A stretch of 50,355 nucleotides of DNA, from the NCBI GenBank assembly GCA_003566635.1, contig PXCK01000112.1, positions 1-50,355 of the forward strand. Direction: 5' to 3'. The stretch is from Balneolia bacterium (GTDB lineage Bacteria; Bacteroidota; Rhodothermia; Balneolales; Cyclonatronaceae). A program made the translations under genes and the position numbers. The notes under the pieces were generated by a model. The model was not told the origin of the DNA. It was given only the letters and a program-made list of their open reading frames with translations, and did no database searches. Positions 25,638 to 33,714 of this stretch are shown piece after piece (position 1 is the first letter of the stretch; each line of letters opens with the position of its first letter).

Positions 25638-26094
25638 TAAAAGGCTTAGTAGTTCGCTGATTTATAAAGACGGGATTCTCAAAATCTTTGGTATGGTAGA
25701 GATAAACGGCAATACGGTAAGTTTTACCTACTTCAAGAACTTCACTATCAGACATTAAGGTTGGCGCATCAATAGAATCGCCATCCGGTAGACTTATAGT
25801 ATGTAAACGTGGATATGGACCTATACCGGGAAAACTATACCAAATGCCAAGAGATTCCCATTTACCATTATTCAATACCTTTAAATATGAATTAACGGGC
25901 CAGAATGTATATAAGTCAGTACCGGATATATTCGTAAAACTTGCATATATAGGTTCAGCAGCGGCATAGCTGAATTCGGTACCATTTATCTGTGTTTCTA
26001 CAGCATCATCATATGTTGTACCACCAAGCAGGTTACACCCGGCAACCATCACTCCGAGTAGTACAATCAATACATGTTTGTAGGCTTTTTTCAT
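25624..26094 (-). CDS. Tandem lipoprotein paralogue A
   Basis: This 156-residue lipoprotein has a signal peptide and lipobox (VMVAGCN). Its core after the Cys contains NGTEFS, FTNISGTDLY, a GKWE strand, VGKTYRIAVYLYHTKDF and RTTKPFTILP. These fit a single immunoglobulin-like or BsuPI-like beta-sandwich. It is one of three close copies spaced exactly 465 bp apart, plus a more diverged fourth. It is last in an operon that begins with an outer-membrane protein. Function unknown; it probably sits on the outer membrane. Its stop lies within the end of the convergent alpha/beta hydrolase gene. Confidence 0.8.
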   Translation of the reverse strand: MKKAYKHVLIVLLGVMVAGCNLLGGTTYDDAVETQINGTEFSYAAAEPIYASFTNISGTDLYTFWPVNSYLKVLNNGKWESLGIWYSFPGIGPYPRLHTISLPDGDSIDAPTLMSDSEVLEVGKTYRIAVYLYHTKDFENPVFINQRTTKPFTILP

Positions 26095-26103
26095 AAGTAC
26101 AAA

Positions 26104-26559
26104 TCAAGGAAGAATAGTAAAGGGCTCGGTTGTTCGTTGGGATAAATGAACGGGATCATCAAAATCTTTAGTATGGTAGAGATAAACGCCAATACGATAA
26201 GTTTTACCTACTTCAAGAACTTCACTATCAGACATTAAGGTTGGTGCATCAATAGTTTCACCATCCGAAAGGGTTATATTATATGGCATTCCAAAAGTTC
26301 CATACCAAAAACCATGCATTTCCCATTTCCCTTTATTCAATACCTCTAAATGAGTGTTAAGAGGCAAGAATGAATATAAATCAGTACCGGATATGTTCGT
26401 AAAACTTGCATCTATGGGTTCAGCAGCGGTTTGACTGAATTCGGTACCATTTATCTGTGTTTCTACAACATCATAATATGTTGTACCACCAATCAGGTTA
26501 CACCCGGCAACCATCACTCCGAGTAGAACAATCAATACATGTTTGCAGGGTTTTTTCAT
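26104..26559 (-). CDS. Tandem lipoprotein paralogue B
   Basis: This 151-residue lipoprotein (lipobox VMVAGCN) is nearly identical to copy A in the signal peptide and C-terminal half (VLEVGKTYRIGVYLYHTKDF). It differs most in the middle (LPLNTHLEVL and the FWYGTFGMPY loop), where binding specificity might lie. The 9-base junction to copy A repeats the junction after copy C, a mark of recent tandem duplication. No enzyme motif is visible; it is predicted to be anchored in the outer membrane. Confidence 0.8.
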   Translation of the reverse strand: MKKPCKHVLIVLLGVMVAGCNLIGGTTYYDVVETQINGTEFSQTAAEPIDASFTNISGTDLYSFLPLNTHLEVLNKGKWEMHGFWYGTFGMPYNITLSDGETIDAPTLMSDSEVLEVGKTYRIGVYLYHTKDFDDPVHLSQRTTEPFTILP

Positions 26560-26568
26560 AAGTACAAA

Positions 26569-27024
26569 TCAAGGAAGGATGTTAAAAGGCTTGGTAGTTC
26601 GCTGCGATAAATGGACGCGATCATCAAAATCTTTGGTATGATAAAATAAAACTGCAATACGGTATGTTTTCCCAACTTCGAGGACCAATTCATCAGATTT
26701 TAAACCTGAGTACATTATTCCCTCATTTTCTAAAGGAACAAGATACGGTCCTACCAGGGGATGAATATACCATGGACCAATGGTCTTCCAGTTGCCGTTT
26801 TCTAAAACCTGGATGTAAGATGGGGCAGGTTGAGCGTAGTAAAGATCATCGCTAGAGATATTTTTAAAACTAGCTGAAATGGCCTCCGAGGCCGCATGAC
26901 TAAACTCTGTACCGTTAATTTGTACTTCTAAAGTTTCGTAATACGAAGTACCACCAATTAGATTACAACCGGTAATCAATACTCCTAGGAGCATGATTAA
27001 TAAATATTTAGCCATATACTTCAT
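26569..27024 (-). CDS. Tandem lipoprotein paralogue C
   Basis: This 151-residue lipoprotein has lipobox VLITGCN and the same beta-sandwich-like pattern (NGTEFS, FKNISSDDLY, GKTYRIAVLFYHTKDF, RTTKPFNILP). It is more diverged from A and B in the central loops (AQPAPSYIQ and the HPLVGPYLVP segment). The gene spacing is exactly 465 bp to B, as B is to A. The region before its start (27025-27081) separates it from paralogue D and may hold a weak promoter. Function unknown. Confidence 0.8.
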   Translation of the reverse strand: MKYMAKYLLIMLLGVLITGCNLIGGTSYYETLEVQINGTEFSHAASEAISASFKNISSDDLYYAQPAPSYIQVLENGNWKTIGPWYIHPLVGPYLVPLENEGIMYSGLKSDELVLEVGKTYRIAVLFYHTKDFDDRVHLSQRTTKPFNILP

Positions 27025-27081
27025 ACAACCAAATTACGTGATAAAGAGTTATGGGTCAAGCGAGGAGTTCTATTCACTTAG

Positions 27082-27531
27082 CTAAGGCGTAATAAAAAAA
27101 GTCTCTGTAGAACTTTGTGATTTATTGACCGGGTCTTCTTCATCCCTTGAATAGAGAGTGTGCAGAACGATTCTGTATTTTCCGCCAACTTCAAAAAATA
27201 CATCATTGGTTTGCAAGGTTGTTGAATAGGTACTTTCAACAGGGAAATCAATAATATGGGGAATTCCCGCTGTTACGTGCCATGTACCAATAAATTCCCA
27301 ATTACCATTTTCAAAACTTTCGAGGTATGCTCGTAAAACACCCATGTATAAGTCTTTATCTGATACATTGGTGAAGGTTACATTAATAACTTCCTTTGCA
27401 GATAGACTAAATTCCAGCTTATTTATTTTGGAATCAATTATTACCGGTAATTCTGTACTGTCTAGTAAATTACACCCGGCAATTGAAACTGCTAGTAAGA
27501 AAATCACACCATATTTAAAGCAACTCCTCAT
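27082..27531 (-). CDS. Tandem lipoprotein paralogue D (diverged)
   Basis: This 149-residue lipoprotein (lipobox VSIAGCN) is the most distant member of the four-gene set. It keeps INKLEFS, FTNVSDKDLY, GNWEFIG, a VGGKYRIVLHT strand and a TETFFITP end. It follows the outer-membrane protein gene by only 19 bases, so that protein and the lipoproteins are probably made together. D may be the founding copy from which C, B and A arose by tandem duplication. Role unknown. Confidence 0.78.
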   Translation of the reverse strand: MRSCFKYGVIFLLAVSIAGCNLLDSTELPVIIDSKINKLEFSLSAKEVINVTFTNVSDKDLYMGVLRAYLESFENGNWEFIGTWHVTAGIPHIIDFPVESTYSTTLQTNDVFFEVGGKYRIVLHTLYSRDEEDPVNKSQSSTETFFITP

Positions 27532-27550
27532 ACATATTAAGCTACATTAT

Positions 27551-28369
27551 TTACCACATACCACCAAACATTAATGTAATTGTTGGAGTGAGATACCATT
27601 TATCGGCCGAAAATCCGCCACCTATTTCGCGACCAACAACTCTACCTTCAAAAACCTGGATACTATTAGGCTCCATTATTTGCAAACCATTTGGGTAATA
27701 TAAAATGTTAACCCCAAATTCTAATGATGTAAGAGTACTGAAACCTGAACCAAAATCTACACTTGCAGATATTTTGCCGGCATATCCCCAAACAATTTCA
27801 CCGTCGCTCCAACCTTGGAAAACATCATTTATTTGTCGGTCATTAATACGTACCCCTAAAGGCAACCCATCAGGATTTTGAGCGTTAGGGAAGTTTTCAG
27901 CTGTGAATAGAACATCTTCAAAATAAGGGTAAACAAAAGTGAACGCAGGTCCCGCCATACCCTGCAAATAAATTCTAAAATTATCTTCTATATAGCGTGA
28001 TAAAATGCGATGTCTAACCCCTGTTAGGACTGGAAAGGATAGTACTCTATTGAATTTATTAGGTATTATTTGCTGCCCAAAAAAGCTAAAAAAAGCTTGT
28101 TCTCTGGAATCTTTAACATTGGTAATTTGGAGCTCAAAAGCCAATTCCGTCATAGGAGACAACACTCTGCGGTATTGTCCGCCAATTCCAAACCCATAAT
28201 TAGTAATATTCAAGTTTAAAGTAGCTCCGTTTCTAAGATCGAAATCTAAAGGTGAAACAGGCTGACTTGCGGGGCGAATATCAGGTTCAATATATTGTGC
28301 TTGCAAACTGCTTGCAGTTAATAGTAAAGTTGCAAAGACGAAACTTGATATTAAAAATGTTAATTTCAT
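27551..28369 (-). CDS. Outer-membrane beta-barrel-like protein heading the lipoprotein operon
   Basis: This 272-residue protein has a signal peptide (1-24, ending SLQAQ). Alternating amphipathic strands with turns (for example GFGIGGQYRRVL, RHRILSRYI, SASVDFGSGFSTLTSLEFG) lead to a C-terminal end YLTPTITLMFGGMW, with an aromatic last residue. This is the signature of an outer-membrane barrel. It resembles outer-membrane proteins of unknown role in Bacteroidota. It is first in an operon with four paralogous lipoproteins, which suggests it anchors or works with them. A 9-bp inverted repeat lies upstream at 28394-28418. Confidence 0.78.
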   Translation of the reverse strand: MKLTFLISSFVFATLLLTASSLQAQYIEPDIRPASQPVSPLDFDLRNGATLNLNITNYGFGIGGQYRRVLSPMTELAFELQITNVKDSREQAFFSFFGQQIIPNKFNRVLSFPVLTGVRHRILSRYIEDNFRIYLQGMAGPAFTFVYPYFEDVLFTAENFPNAQNPDGLPLGVRINDRQINDVFQGWSDGEIVWGYAGKISASVDFGSGFSTLTSLEFGVNILYYPNGLQIMEPNSIQVFEGRVVGREIGGGFSADKWYLTPTITLMFGGMW

Positions 28370-28393
28370 TCTTTAATGCGGTTTTTTTGAGAT

Positions 28394-28418
28394 AAACTTT
28401 TGGTATAATCAAAAGTTT
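28394..28418. promoter_or_regulatory. Inverted repeat upstream of the outer-membrane protein operon
   Basis: AAACTTTTG (28394-28402) and CAAAAGTTT (28410-28418) are exact reverse complements with a 7-base loop, 24 bases from the gene start. It could be an operator or a promoter-proximal hairpin. A smaller inverted repeat, ACGGTT/AACCGT, lies at 28536-28553 in the same gap. Confidence 0.4.
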
Positions 28419-28596
28419 TTTTATAATGACTAAATTTTTAAACAGGCTACCAACGTTCAGGTACTGTTTTATTGAACGCAATATATCCAAATACGTTCAC
28501 AAAATATTTAAATTAAGTTGAATATTTTGAATAATACGGTTTTAACGAACCGTTTTGTTCAATCTTATTCTGAAACGCATATACAACATTTAAGGT

Positions 28597-28995
28597 ATGG
28601 ATTCAGTAAGAAAATTTTTATTGTTTGGTCCGGAAGATTCACTCCAAAGGCTGGGGTCGGTTCTTGTTGCAGACACAAAACCGCAATACACTTTCCAATA
28701 TATAAATGAGTCGAATAAAGATAAGGTTTATGTATATAATTACGAGGAACATCAAAAACTCATAAATTCCAGCACCACCGTTACACTTGTTATTCTTGAA
28801 CAAAGTGATCGTGTGGTCATTGATTTTATTGTAACAGGTGGCCGAATGGGCTTTAGAGGTAGTTCTTACTCCAACGATACCGCAGAAGCATTAATTCAAG
28901 ATACCGTATATGATTATCTGATTGATTTTAGCCGAAGACACGGTCTCACTATGCAAGAAACCAAACCTACTGAAAACCCGGAACCGGATGCCTGA
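28597..28995 (+). CDS. Hypothetical protein upstream of prmC
   Basis: This 132-residue protein is not recognised. It is soluble, begins with a short helix (MDSVRKFLLFG) and has a beta-rich middle (VTLVILEQSDRVVIDFIVTGG), with a proline- and acid-rich tail (ETKPTENPEPDA). Its end overlaps prmC by 8 bases, so the two are translationally coupled. It sits close to the probable replication origin. A role tied to translation termination or replication timing would be pure inference. Confidence 0.65.
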   Translation: MDSVRKFLLFGPEDSLQRLGSVLVADTKPQYTFQYINESNKDKVYVYNYEEHQKLINSSTTVTLVILEQSDRVVIDFIVTGGRMGFRGSSYSNDTAEALIQDTVYDYLIDFSRRHGLTMQETKPTENPEPDA

Positions 28996-29863
28996 TAAAG
29001 AGATTCGCTCCGAGTGGAGTGTTCTCAAAATGCTGGAGTGGGCTACCGATTACCTTACCGAAAAAAATGTTAATACACCGAGATTAAGCGTTGAGCTATT
29101 GCTTGCGGAGGTTCTCTCGTGTAAACGTCTGGATTTGTACTTAATGTACGAACGCCCTTTAAACAATGAGGAACTAGCAAACTTTAAACCCATGTTGCTC
29201 AGGCGAGCCAAACACGAACCAATCCAATACATTACCGGATGGACAAACTTTTTTGGATTGCGGGTTGATGTAAGCCCATCTACTCTTATACCCAGACCTG
29301 AAACAGAGCAACTTGTAGAACTTTTTCTTGAACTACATAAAGATCAAGATACTGGTGCTGTTCTGGATATTGGAACCGGGTCGGGTTGTATTGCTTTAGC
29401 TATCAAACAAGAAAAACCAAATTGGAATGTATTTGGGTTTGATATTTCTGATGAAGCGTTGAAAATGGCAAGAAAGAATGCAGATGTTTTAAATCTTGAT
29501 GTGCACTTTTTTAGAGATGATTTATTTAACCCCAAACAAATTCCAAACCTTTCATTCGATTGCATTATATCCAACCCACCATACATACACCCTGCCGAAA
29601 AGAATACTATTGATATCGAAGTAAAAAGCTATGAGCCATCTATTGCCCTATTTCACGAAGATGTTGATAGTGTGTATGCAGCTATTGAAAAATGCGCCTC
29701 TCAAAAACTCAAAAGTGAGGGATTTGCATTAATGGAGCTTAATGAAAACCGAACTTCTGAATCACTGTCAGTATTTGATACTTCTAACTGGGCAAAAAAC
29801 ATCAAAAAAGACTATTCCAACAAAGACCGCATGCTTGTTTGCACACTTAAAAAGCACACATAA
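28988..29863 (+). CDS. prmC: Release factor glutamine methyltransferase
   Basis: This protein of about 291 residues methylates the GGQ glutamine of release factors RF1 and RF2. It has the helical N-terminal release-factor-binding domain, PRPETEQLVE, the SAM-binding VLDIGTGSGCIALA and the catalytic NPPY motif (SNPPYIHPAE). The ATG at 28988 is chosen because the family-like N-terminus (MPDKEIRSEWSVLKMLEWA) starts there; the frame is open 66 bases further upstream but without family sequence. It overlaps the preceding unknown gene by 8 bases and is followed by the putative origin and dnaA. Confidence 0.93.
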   Translation: MPDKEIRSEWSVLKMLEWATDYLTEKNVNTPRLSVELLLAEVLSCKRLDLYLMYERPLNNEELANFKPMLLRRAKHEPIQYITGWTNFFGLRVDVSPSTLIPRPETEQLVELFLELHKDQDTGAVLDIGTGSGCIALAIKQEKPNWNVFGFDISDEALKMARKNADVLNLDVHFFRDDLFNPKQIPNLSFDCIISNPPYIHPAEKNTIDIEVKSYEPSIALFHEDVDSVYAAIEKCASQKLKSEGFALMELNENRTSESLSVFDTSNWAKNIKKDYSNKDRMLVCTLKKHT

Positions 29864-30219
29864 TAAATTGTGGAAAACTTGTCGATAAGTTTTTTTTAGT
29901 AGACTGACTTATGCCTCCAACTCGTAAAAACCTATGTTAAGGCAATATTAACACGTGTCAAGTTAAATTTTTGTCGATATATATATTTTAAATATCCTAT
30001 TGATTAATTTAAGCTTACACCTGTTAGCTAAATGTGGATAACTTGTTGGAATGAGTAAATCCATTTTTTGACATAATCCAAAAATATCCTCATTTTACCT
30101 ACAGATAATGAGACGTATTTACTTCTCCGGCTTGTGGATAACTTCAAGTTTAAATACCGTCGATAAACTTTTAAAAATAATTTTATAACGTATTTTTTTC
30201 TTACATGGAGGTTGTATAG
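29864..30219. other. oriC: Putative replication origin (oriC) upstream of dnaA
   Basis: This 356-base gap before dnaA holds DnaA-box sequences. Two are perfect TGTGGATAA (30033-30041, 30133-30141). One is TGTGGAAAA (29869-29877), and there are single-mismatch forms TGTCGATAA at 29880-29888, TGTCGATAT near 29972 and CGTCGATAA near 30160. Between them is a very AT-rich stretch (about 29960-30020, with ATATATATTTTAAATAT) suited to unwinding. TAGTAG occurs just after the first box pair at about 29898. Position and boxes together make an origin likely, though not proven. Confidence 0.72.
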
Positions 30220-31668
30220 TTGAGTTCAGCTTTAGCCGAAACAAAATGGCAAGAGTGCTTAGAAATAATTAGGGATAATGTAAATTCTCAGAAATTTTCT
30301 GCATGGTTCGAACCTATCAAGCCGGTAAAACTTGAAGATCAGGTTTTAACTATCCAGGTCCCTTCCCAATTTTGGTACGAATGGCTCGAGGAGCACTACT
30401 ACAGCATTTTACGCACAACCATTTCAAAAGTAATCGGTGCCGATGGCAAATTGCAATATTCCATTAATATGGAACAGAAAGAATCTGCACTTGATAATGT
30501 ACCACATCTCAGACTCCCGCAACGACCTGCTCCACCTTCTCAGCCTTCATCCATAAATGGAATGCCTCGTTACGGTTCCAGCCAAATCCAAAACCCTTTT
30601 GTTATACCGGGTATTCAAAAACATAAGGTAAACCCGAACCTGAATTCAAATTATGTATTTGATCGTTTTATTGAAGGCGATTGCAATAAACTAGCTCGCT
30701 CAGCCGGAATGGCTATTGCTGAAAGTCCGGGTAATAATTCTTTTAATCCTTTTTTTATTTACGGTGGTACCGGATTGGGTAAAACCCACCTTACTCAAAG
30801 TATTGGTAATAAAATTCGTCAGGATTATAAAGATGAAAAGACCATTCTTTACACCACATCCGATGATTTTATAAATGAATTTGTACATGCCATCCGGAAT
30901 AATCGTGCCAGTGAGTTTTCTATGGTGTATCGCAATATTGATGTCCTCATAATTGACGATATCCAATTCATAAGCGGTAAAGAAAAAACACAGGAAGAAT
31001 TCTTCCACATCTTTAATGCGCTTCATCAGGAAGGCAAGCAAATTATCCTTACCAGCGATCGGGCTCCAAAAGATATCCCCGATGTGCAAGAACGTTTGAT
31101 TTCCCGCTTTAACTGGGGGTTGGCTGCTGATTTACAAATGCCTGATTACGAAACCCGGTATGCAATCCTGGAACGTAAAGCATTGGATAACGGTATCGAG
31201 TTTGAACCGGAGATTCTGGAGTTTATTGCAACTAATTTCAAATCGAATATTCGCGACCTTGAGGGTGCTATTATTAAGCTTCTTGCCGCAACATCGTTGC
31301 AGCACATAGACCATCTTGATTTACATACGGCAAAGCGTATCCTTAAGGATATGATAAAAGACACCAACAAGCAGATTACGATTGATGCCATTCAAACTCA
31401 CGTTTGCGATTACTTTGGAATTGATACCAACAAAGTGAGAGAGAAAACCAGAAAGCAGGAAATTGTTGAAGCGCGTCAAATTGCAATGTTTCTTTCAAAA
31501 AAACTTACTAAATCAAGCCTTAAAACGATAGGTCTTCAATTTGGTGGGCGCGATCACTCAACCGTAATTCATGCTATTACAACCGTAGAAGATCGTATGA
31601 AAACCAACACCAAACATCTTCAAATAGTTAAGGACATAGAGCATAAGATAGAATTAGCTACTATTTAA
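30220..31668 (+). CDS. dnaA: Chromosomal replication initiator DnaA
   Basis: This 482-residue protein opens DNA at the origin. Domain I (about 1-85) and a linker rich in proline and serine (about 95-125) precede the AAA+ domain. Walker A is GGTGLGKT (182-189) and Walker B is LIIDD (243-247). The C-terminal helix-turn-helix shows GGRDHSTVIHAI. Translation starts at a TTG (30220), supported by a GGAGG about 8 bases upstream; no in-frame ATG exists there. The stop TAA (31666-31668) is formed by the first bases of a dispersed palindromic repeat. Confidence 0.98.
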   Translation: MSSALAETKWQECLEIIRDNVNSQKFSAWFEPIKPVKLEDQVLTIQVPSQFWYEWLEEHYYSILRTTISKVIGADGKLQYSINMEQKESALDNVPHLRLPQRPAPPSQPSSINGMPRYGSSQIQNPFVIPGIQKHKVNPNLNSNYVFDRFIEGDCNKLARSAGMAIAESPGNNSFNPFFIYGGTGLGKTHLTQSIGNKIRQDYKDEKTILYTTSDDFINEFVHAIRNNRASEFSMVYRNIDVLIIDDIQFISGKEKTQEEFFHIFNALHQEGKQIILTSDRAPKDIPDVQERLISRFNWGLAADLQMPDYETRYAILERKALDNGIEFEPEILEFIATNFKSNIRDLEGAIIKLLAATSLQHIDHLDLHTAKRILKDMIKDTNKQITIDAIQTHVCDYFGIDTNKVREKTRKQEIVEARQIAMFLSKKLTKSSLKTIGLQFGGRDHSTVIHAITTVEDRMKTNTKHLQIVKDIEHKIELATI

Positions 31669-31763
31669 CCCGAATTATTCACGAAAGTATGAAGTTTAAA
31701 TCTTATACTATTGAATTTTTTCATACAGATAAATACCATACTTTGGTGAATAATCCAGATTAA
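31666..31763. repeat. Dispersed palindromic repeat, complete copy (copy 4)
   Basis: The left arm (31666-31691) starts TAACCCGAATTATTCACG. The right arm (31737-31762) is its imperfect reverse complement, matching at 22 of 26 positions, and ends AATCCAGATTA. A 45-bp AT-rich interior separates them. TAA of the left arm is the dnaA stop. The right arm ends 7 bases before the folB ATG. This is the best reference copy of the family. Confidence 0.85.
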
Positions 31764-31769
31764 GAAAGA

Positions 31770-32129
31770 ATGGGAACACTCGTTATTAAAAACCTTAACT
31801 TTAGATGCCGGCACGGTTTGCATGATTTTGAACGAGTTATAGGTAATGATTTCGAAGTTGACGCAGCCTTTAGTATCGACTTAAACCAAGCCGGCGAAAC
31901 AGACGATATAGCCTACGCACTTGATTATTCCCAGGCTTGTGCCGCCATAGAAGAGATAATGAATGGTGAGCCTGTTTTACTGATAGAAACACTCCTAGGC
32001 AGAATTGGTGAGCGCTTAATGGATGATTTCCCTGAAATTGAGCAGCTAAGCGTTTCTATACGAAAAATTCGTCCGCCCATGGAAACGACCTGCCGCTATG
32101 TTGAGGTTTCTGATACATGGACTCGGTAG
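31770..32129 (+). CDS. folB: Dihydroneopterin aldolase
   Basis: This 119-residue protein makes 6-hydroxymethyl-dihydropterin in folate synthesis. Family features are the opening VIKNLNFRCRHGLHDFERV, the YALDYSQ segment and a LLIETLLGRIGERL helix with the catalytic-site glutamate region. It begins directly after the dispersed repeat that follows dnaA, and its end overlaps folK by 13 bases, so folB and folK are translated together. Confidence 0.92.
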   Translation: MGTLVIKNLNFRCRHGLHDFERVIGNDFEVDAAFSIDLNQAGETDDIAYALDYSQACAAIEEIMNGEPVLLIETLLGRIGERLMDDFPEIEQLSVSIRKIRPPMETTCRYVEVSDTWTR

Positions 32130-32605
32130 CAATTGGCATTGGCACAAATCTTGGTAATAAAACTCAAAACCTGATTGAAGCAGGTACTTTCCTGCAATCA
32201 ATTTCGGAAAGACATATAGTTAAAGCTTCCATTTACGAAACCGAGCCAATTGGCATTGCTGACCAACCCTTTTATAATACGGCTGCTTTAATTTATACAA
32301 ACGATACACCGGAAGTCCTTTTTAATAAATTGAAAGATTTTGAGAAAAAACTAGGCCGTATAATGGATGCGCCCCGGTGGAGTAATCGACTTATTGATTT
32401 GGATATTATTGGAATGGGCAAACTTATACTGCATTCTACTACTTTAGATATTCCCCATAGGCGTTATTCCGAAAGATTATTTGTACTACAACCTCTGCAA
32501 GAAATTTGTCCCAAATGGGTAGATCCTGAAACCGGTGAACACATTTCACAACTTTTATTGAAAGCACCGAAAATGAGTATTTCTAAAACAGCTTTAAAGT
32601 GGTAG
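32117..32605 (+). CDS. folK: 2-amino-4-hydroxy-6-hydroxymethyldihydropteridine diphosphokinase
   Basis: This 162-residue protein transfers pyrophosphate from ATP to hydroxymethyl-dihydropterin, the step after FolB. It has the GIGTNLGNK opening, SIYETEPIG, FYNTAALI, the KKLGR segment with WSNRLIDLDI, and the IPHRRYSERLFVL loop with catalytic arginines. It overlaps folB by 13 bases. The deoxynucleoside kinase gene starts 3 bases after its stop, forming a tight operon. Confidence 0.94.
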   Translation: MDSVAIGIGTNLGNKTQNLIEAGTFLQSISERHIVKASIYETEPIGIADQPFYNTAALIYTNDTPEVLFNKLKDFEKKLGRIMDAPRWSNRLIDLDIIGMGKLILHSTTLDIPHRRYSERLFVLQPLQEICPKWVDPETGEHISQLLLKAPKMSISKTALKW

Positions 32606-32608
32606 TTT

Positions 32609-33253
32609 ATGCCCGTGAATTCGTACGATTACATAGCAATTGAAGGCGTTATTGGAGCGGGAAAAACATCGCTTGCAAGGCTACTTTCGGATCGGCAAAA
32701 TGCCCGACTGGTTTTGGAAGAGTTTGAAGAAAACCCCTTCTTACCCAAGTTTTATGAAGACAGGGAACGATATGCTTTTCAAACACAGCTCTCTTTTTTG
32801 GCAAGTCGCTTTAATCAGCAGCAAAAACTGTTTAATAAAGATTTATTTCAGGAATTAGTAATATCTGATTATATCTTTGAAAAAGACCGAATTTTTGCCC
32901 GATTGAATTTAAGCGATGATGAGCTCTCTCTTTATGATAAGATTTTTCACATTATGAGTGGAATTTCGGCCAAGCCGGATTTACTGGTTTACATTCAATG
33001 TTCGGTTGATAGGTTATTATCAAATATTGCACTTAGAGGTCGCCCTTACGAGCGAAATATTGAGGCTGATTATCTGATTGAATTGCATGATGCTTATAAT
33101 CACTTTTTTCATCACTACACACAATCACCCATTTTGATAATCAATGCGAGTGAGATTGATTTTGTGAATAATGCCTCACATTTAGATTATATAGAAGAAC
33201 AAATATTTAAAGCATCCGTTAAAGAGGCTCGAACATACATTACCCCCAAGTAG
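32609..33253 (+). CDS. Deoxynucleoside kinase
   Basis: This 214-residue protein phosphorylates deoxynucleosides for dNTP salvage. It has the P-loop GVIGAGKTSLARLL near the start, the EFEENPFLPKFY segment typical of dGK/dCK-type kinases, SDYIFEKDRIFA (the DRS-like region) and a LRGRPYER lid with arginines. It belongs to the dNK family, whose exact substrate (dG, dA or dC) is not fixed by sequence alone. It sits 3 bases after folK and 8 bases before a small membrane protein, in the same operon. Confidence 0.9.
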   Translation: MPVNSYDYIAIEGVIGAGKTSLARLLSDRQNARLVLEEFEENPFLPKFYEDRERYAFQTQLSFLASRFNQQQKLFNKDLFQELVISDYIFEKDRIFARLNLSDDELSLYDKIFHIMSGISAKPDLLVYIQCSVDRLLSNIALRGRPYERNIEADYLIELHDAYNHFFHHYTQSPILIINASEIDFVNNASHLDYIEEQIFKASVKEARTYITPK

Positions 33254-33261
33254 TTTTTTCT

Positions 33262-33483
33262 ATGTTACGTTTTTTACTGTTAGCTATATTATTTTTCCTG
33301 ATTATCCGTCTGGTTAAACACGCTTATTTTAACCGCCCAAGCGTTAAAGGCCCAAGAAGTCAGCGTAGCAAACCTAACTTTAACAATCAAACTCGCCCAT
33401 CTAATAATCGTTTTGATCAAATCCAGGATGCTGACTTCGAGGTAATAGAAGATGATGAAGAAAAAACTCGCTCAAGGGAGTAG
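33262..33483 (+). CDS. DUF4834-like single-pass membrane protein
   Basis: This 73-residue protein has one N-terminal membrane helix (about 2-18) followed by a basic, asparagine-rich linker. It ends in an acidic tail (IQDADFEVIEDDEE), the pattern of DUF4834 proteins found next to folK and dNK genes in Bacteroidota. Function unknown. It closes the folB-folK-kinase operon. Confidence 0.65.
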   Translation: MLRFLLLAILFFLIIRLVKHAYFNRPSVKGPRSQRSKPNFNNQTRPSNNRFDQIQDADFEVIEDDEEKTRSRE

Positions 33484-33538
33484 GTTTTTGGTCGTTCTTT
33501 TTTGAGGTGCTTCGAAATAGTTGAACGTTAGTTTTCAG

Positions 33539-33572
33539 TTTGTAGGGACAGGTCGCGACCTGTCCCTACAAA
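33539..33572. repeat. Perfect 34-bp palindrome
   Basis: TTTGTAGGGACAGGTCG (33539-33555) is followed by its exact reverse complement with no spacer. Weaker arms CGTTAG (33526-33531) and CTAACG (33575-33580) extend it. It resembles the GTAGGGACAGGTCGCGACC-type palindromes that recur in many bacterial genomes. The segment TTTTTTGAGGTGCTT just before (about 33498-33512) looks like part of the MITE-like end sequence. No gene lies in 33484-33714. Confidence 0.85.
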
Positions 33573-33714
33573 TGCTAACGAAATACTACAGTTCACTTTG
33601 CGAGAAACAAAATCAGCGCATTAACGTCAATTTAGCTTTTTAAAACACATTTGTTAAAAGGCGAATCATCCATTAATTTGCTTCATCAACAAATCATTCA
33701 ATTCCCTATATCTG

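Noticed and set aside
26094-27024. Regular 465-bp repeats suggesting an array such as CRISPR
   Set aside because: They are whole tandem lipoprotein genes; repeat and spacer sizes do not fit a CRISPR array.
28922-28987. Upstream extension of prmC
   Set aside because: The extra residues overlap the preceding gene by 74 bases and show no family sequence; ATG 28988 fits.
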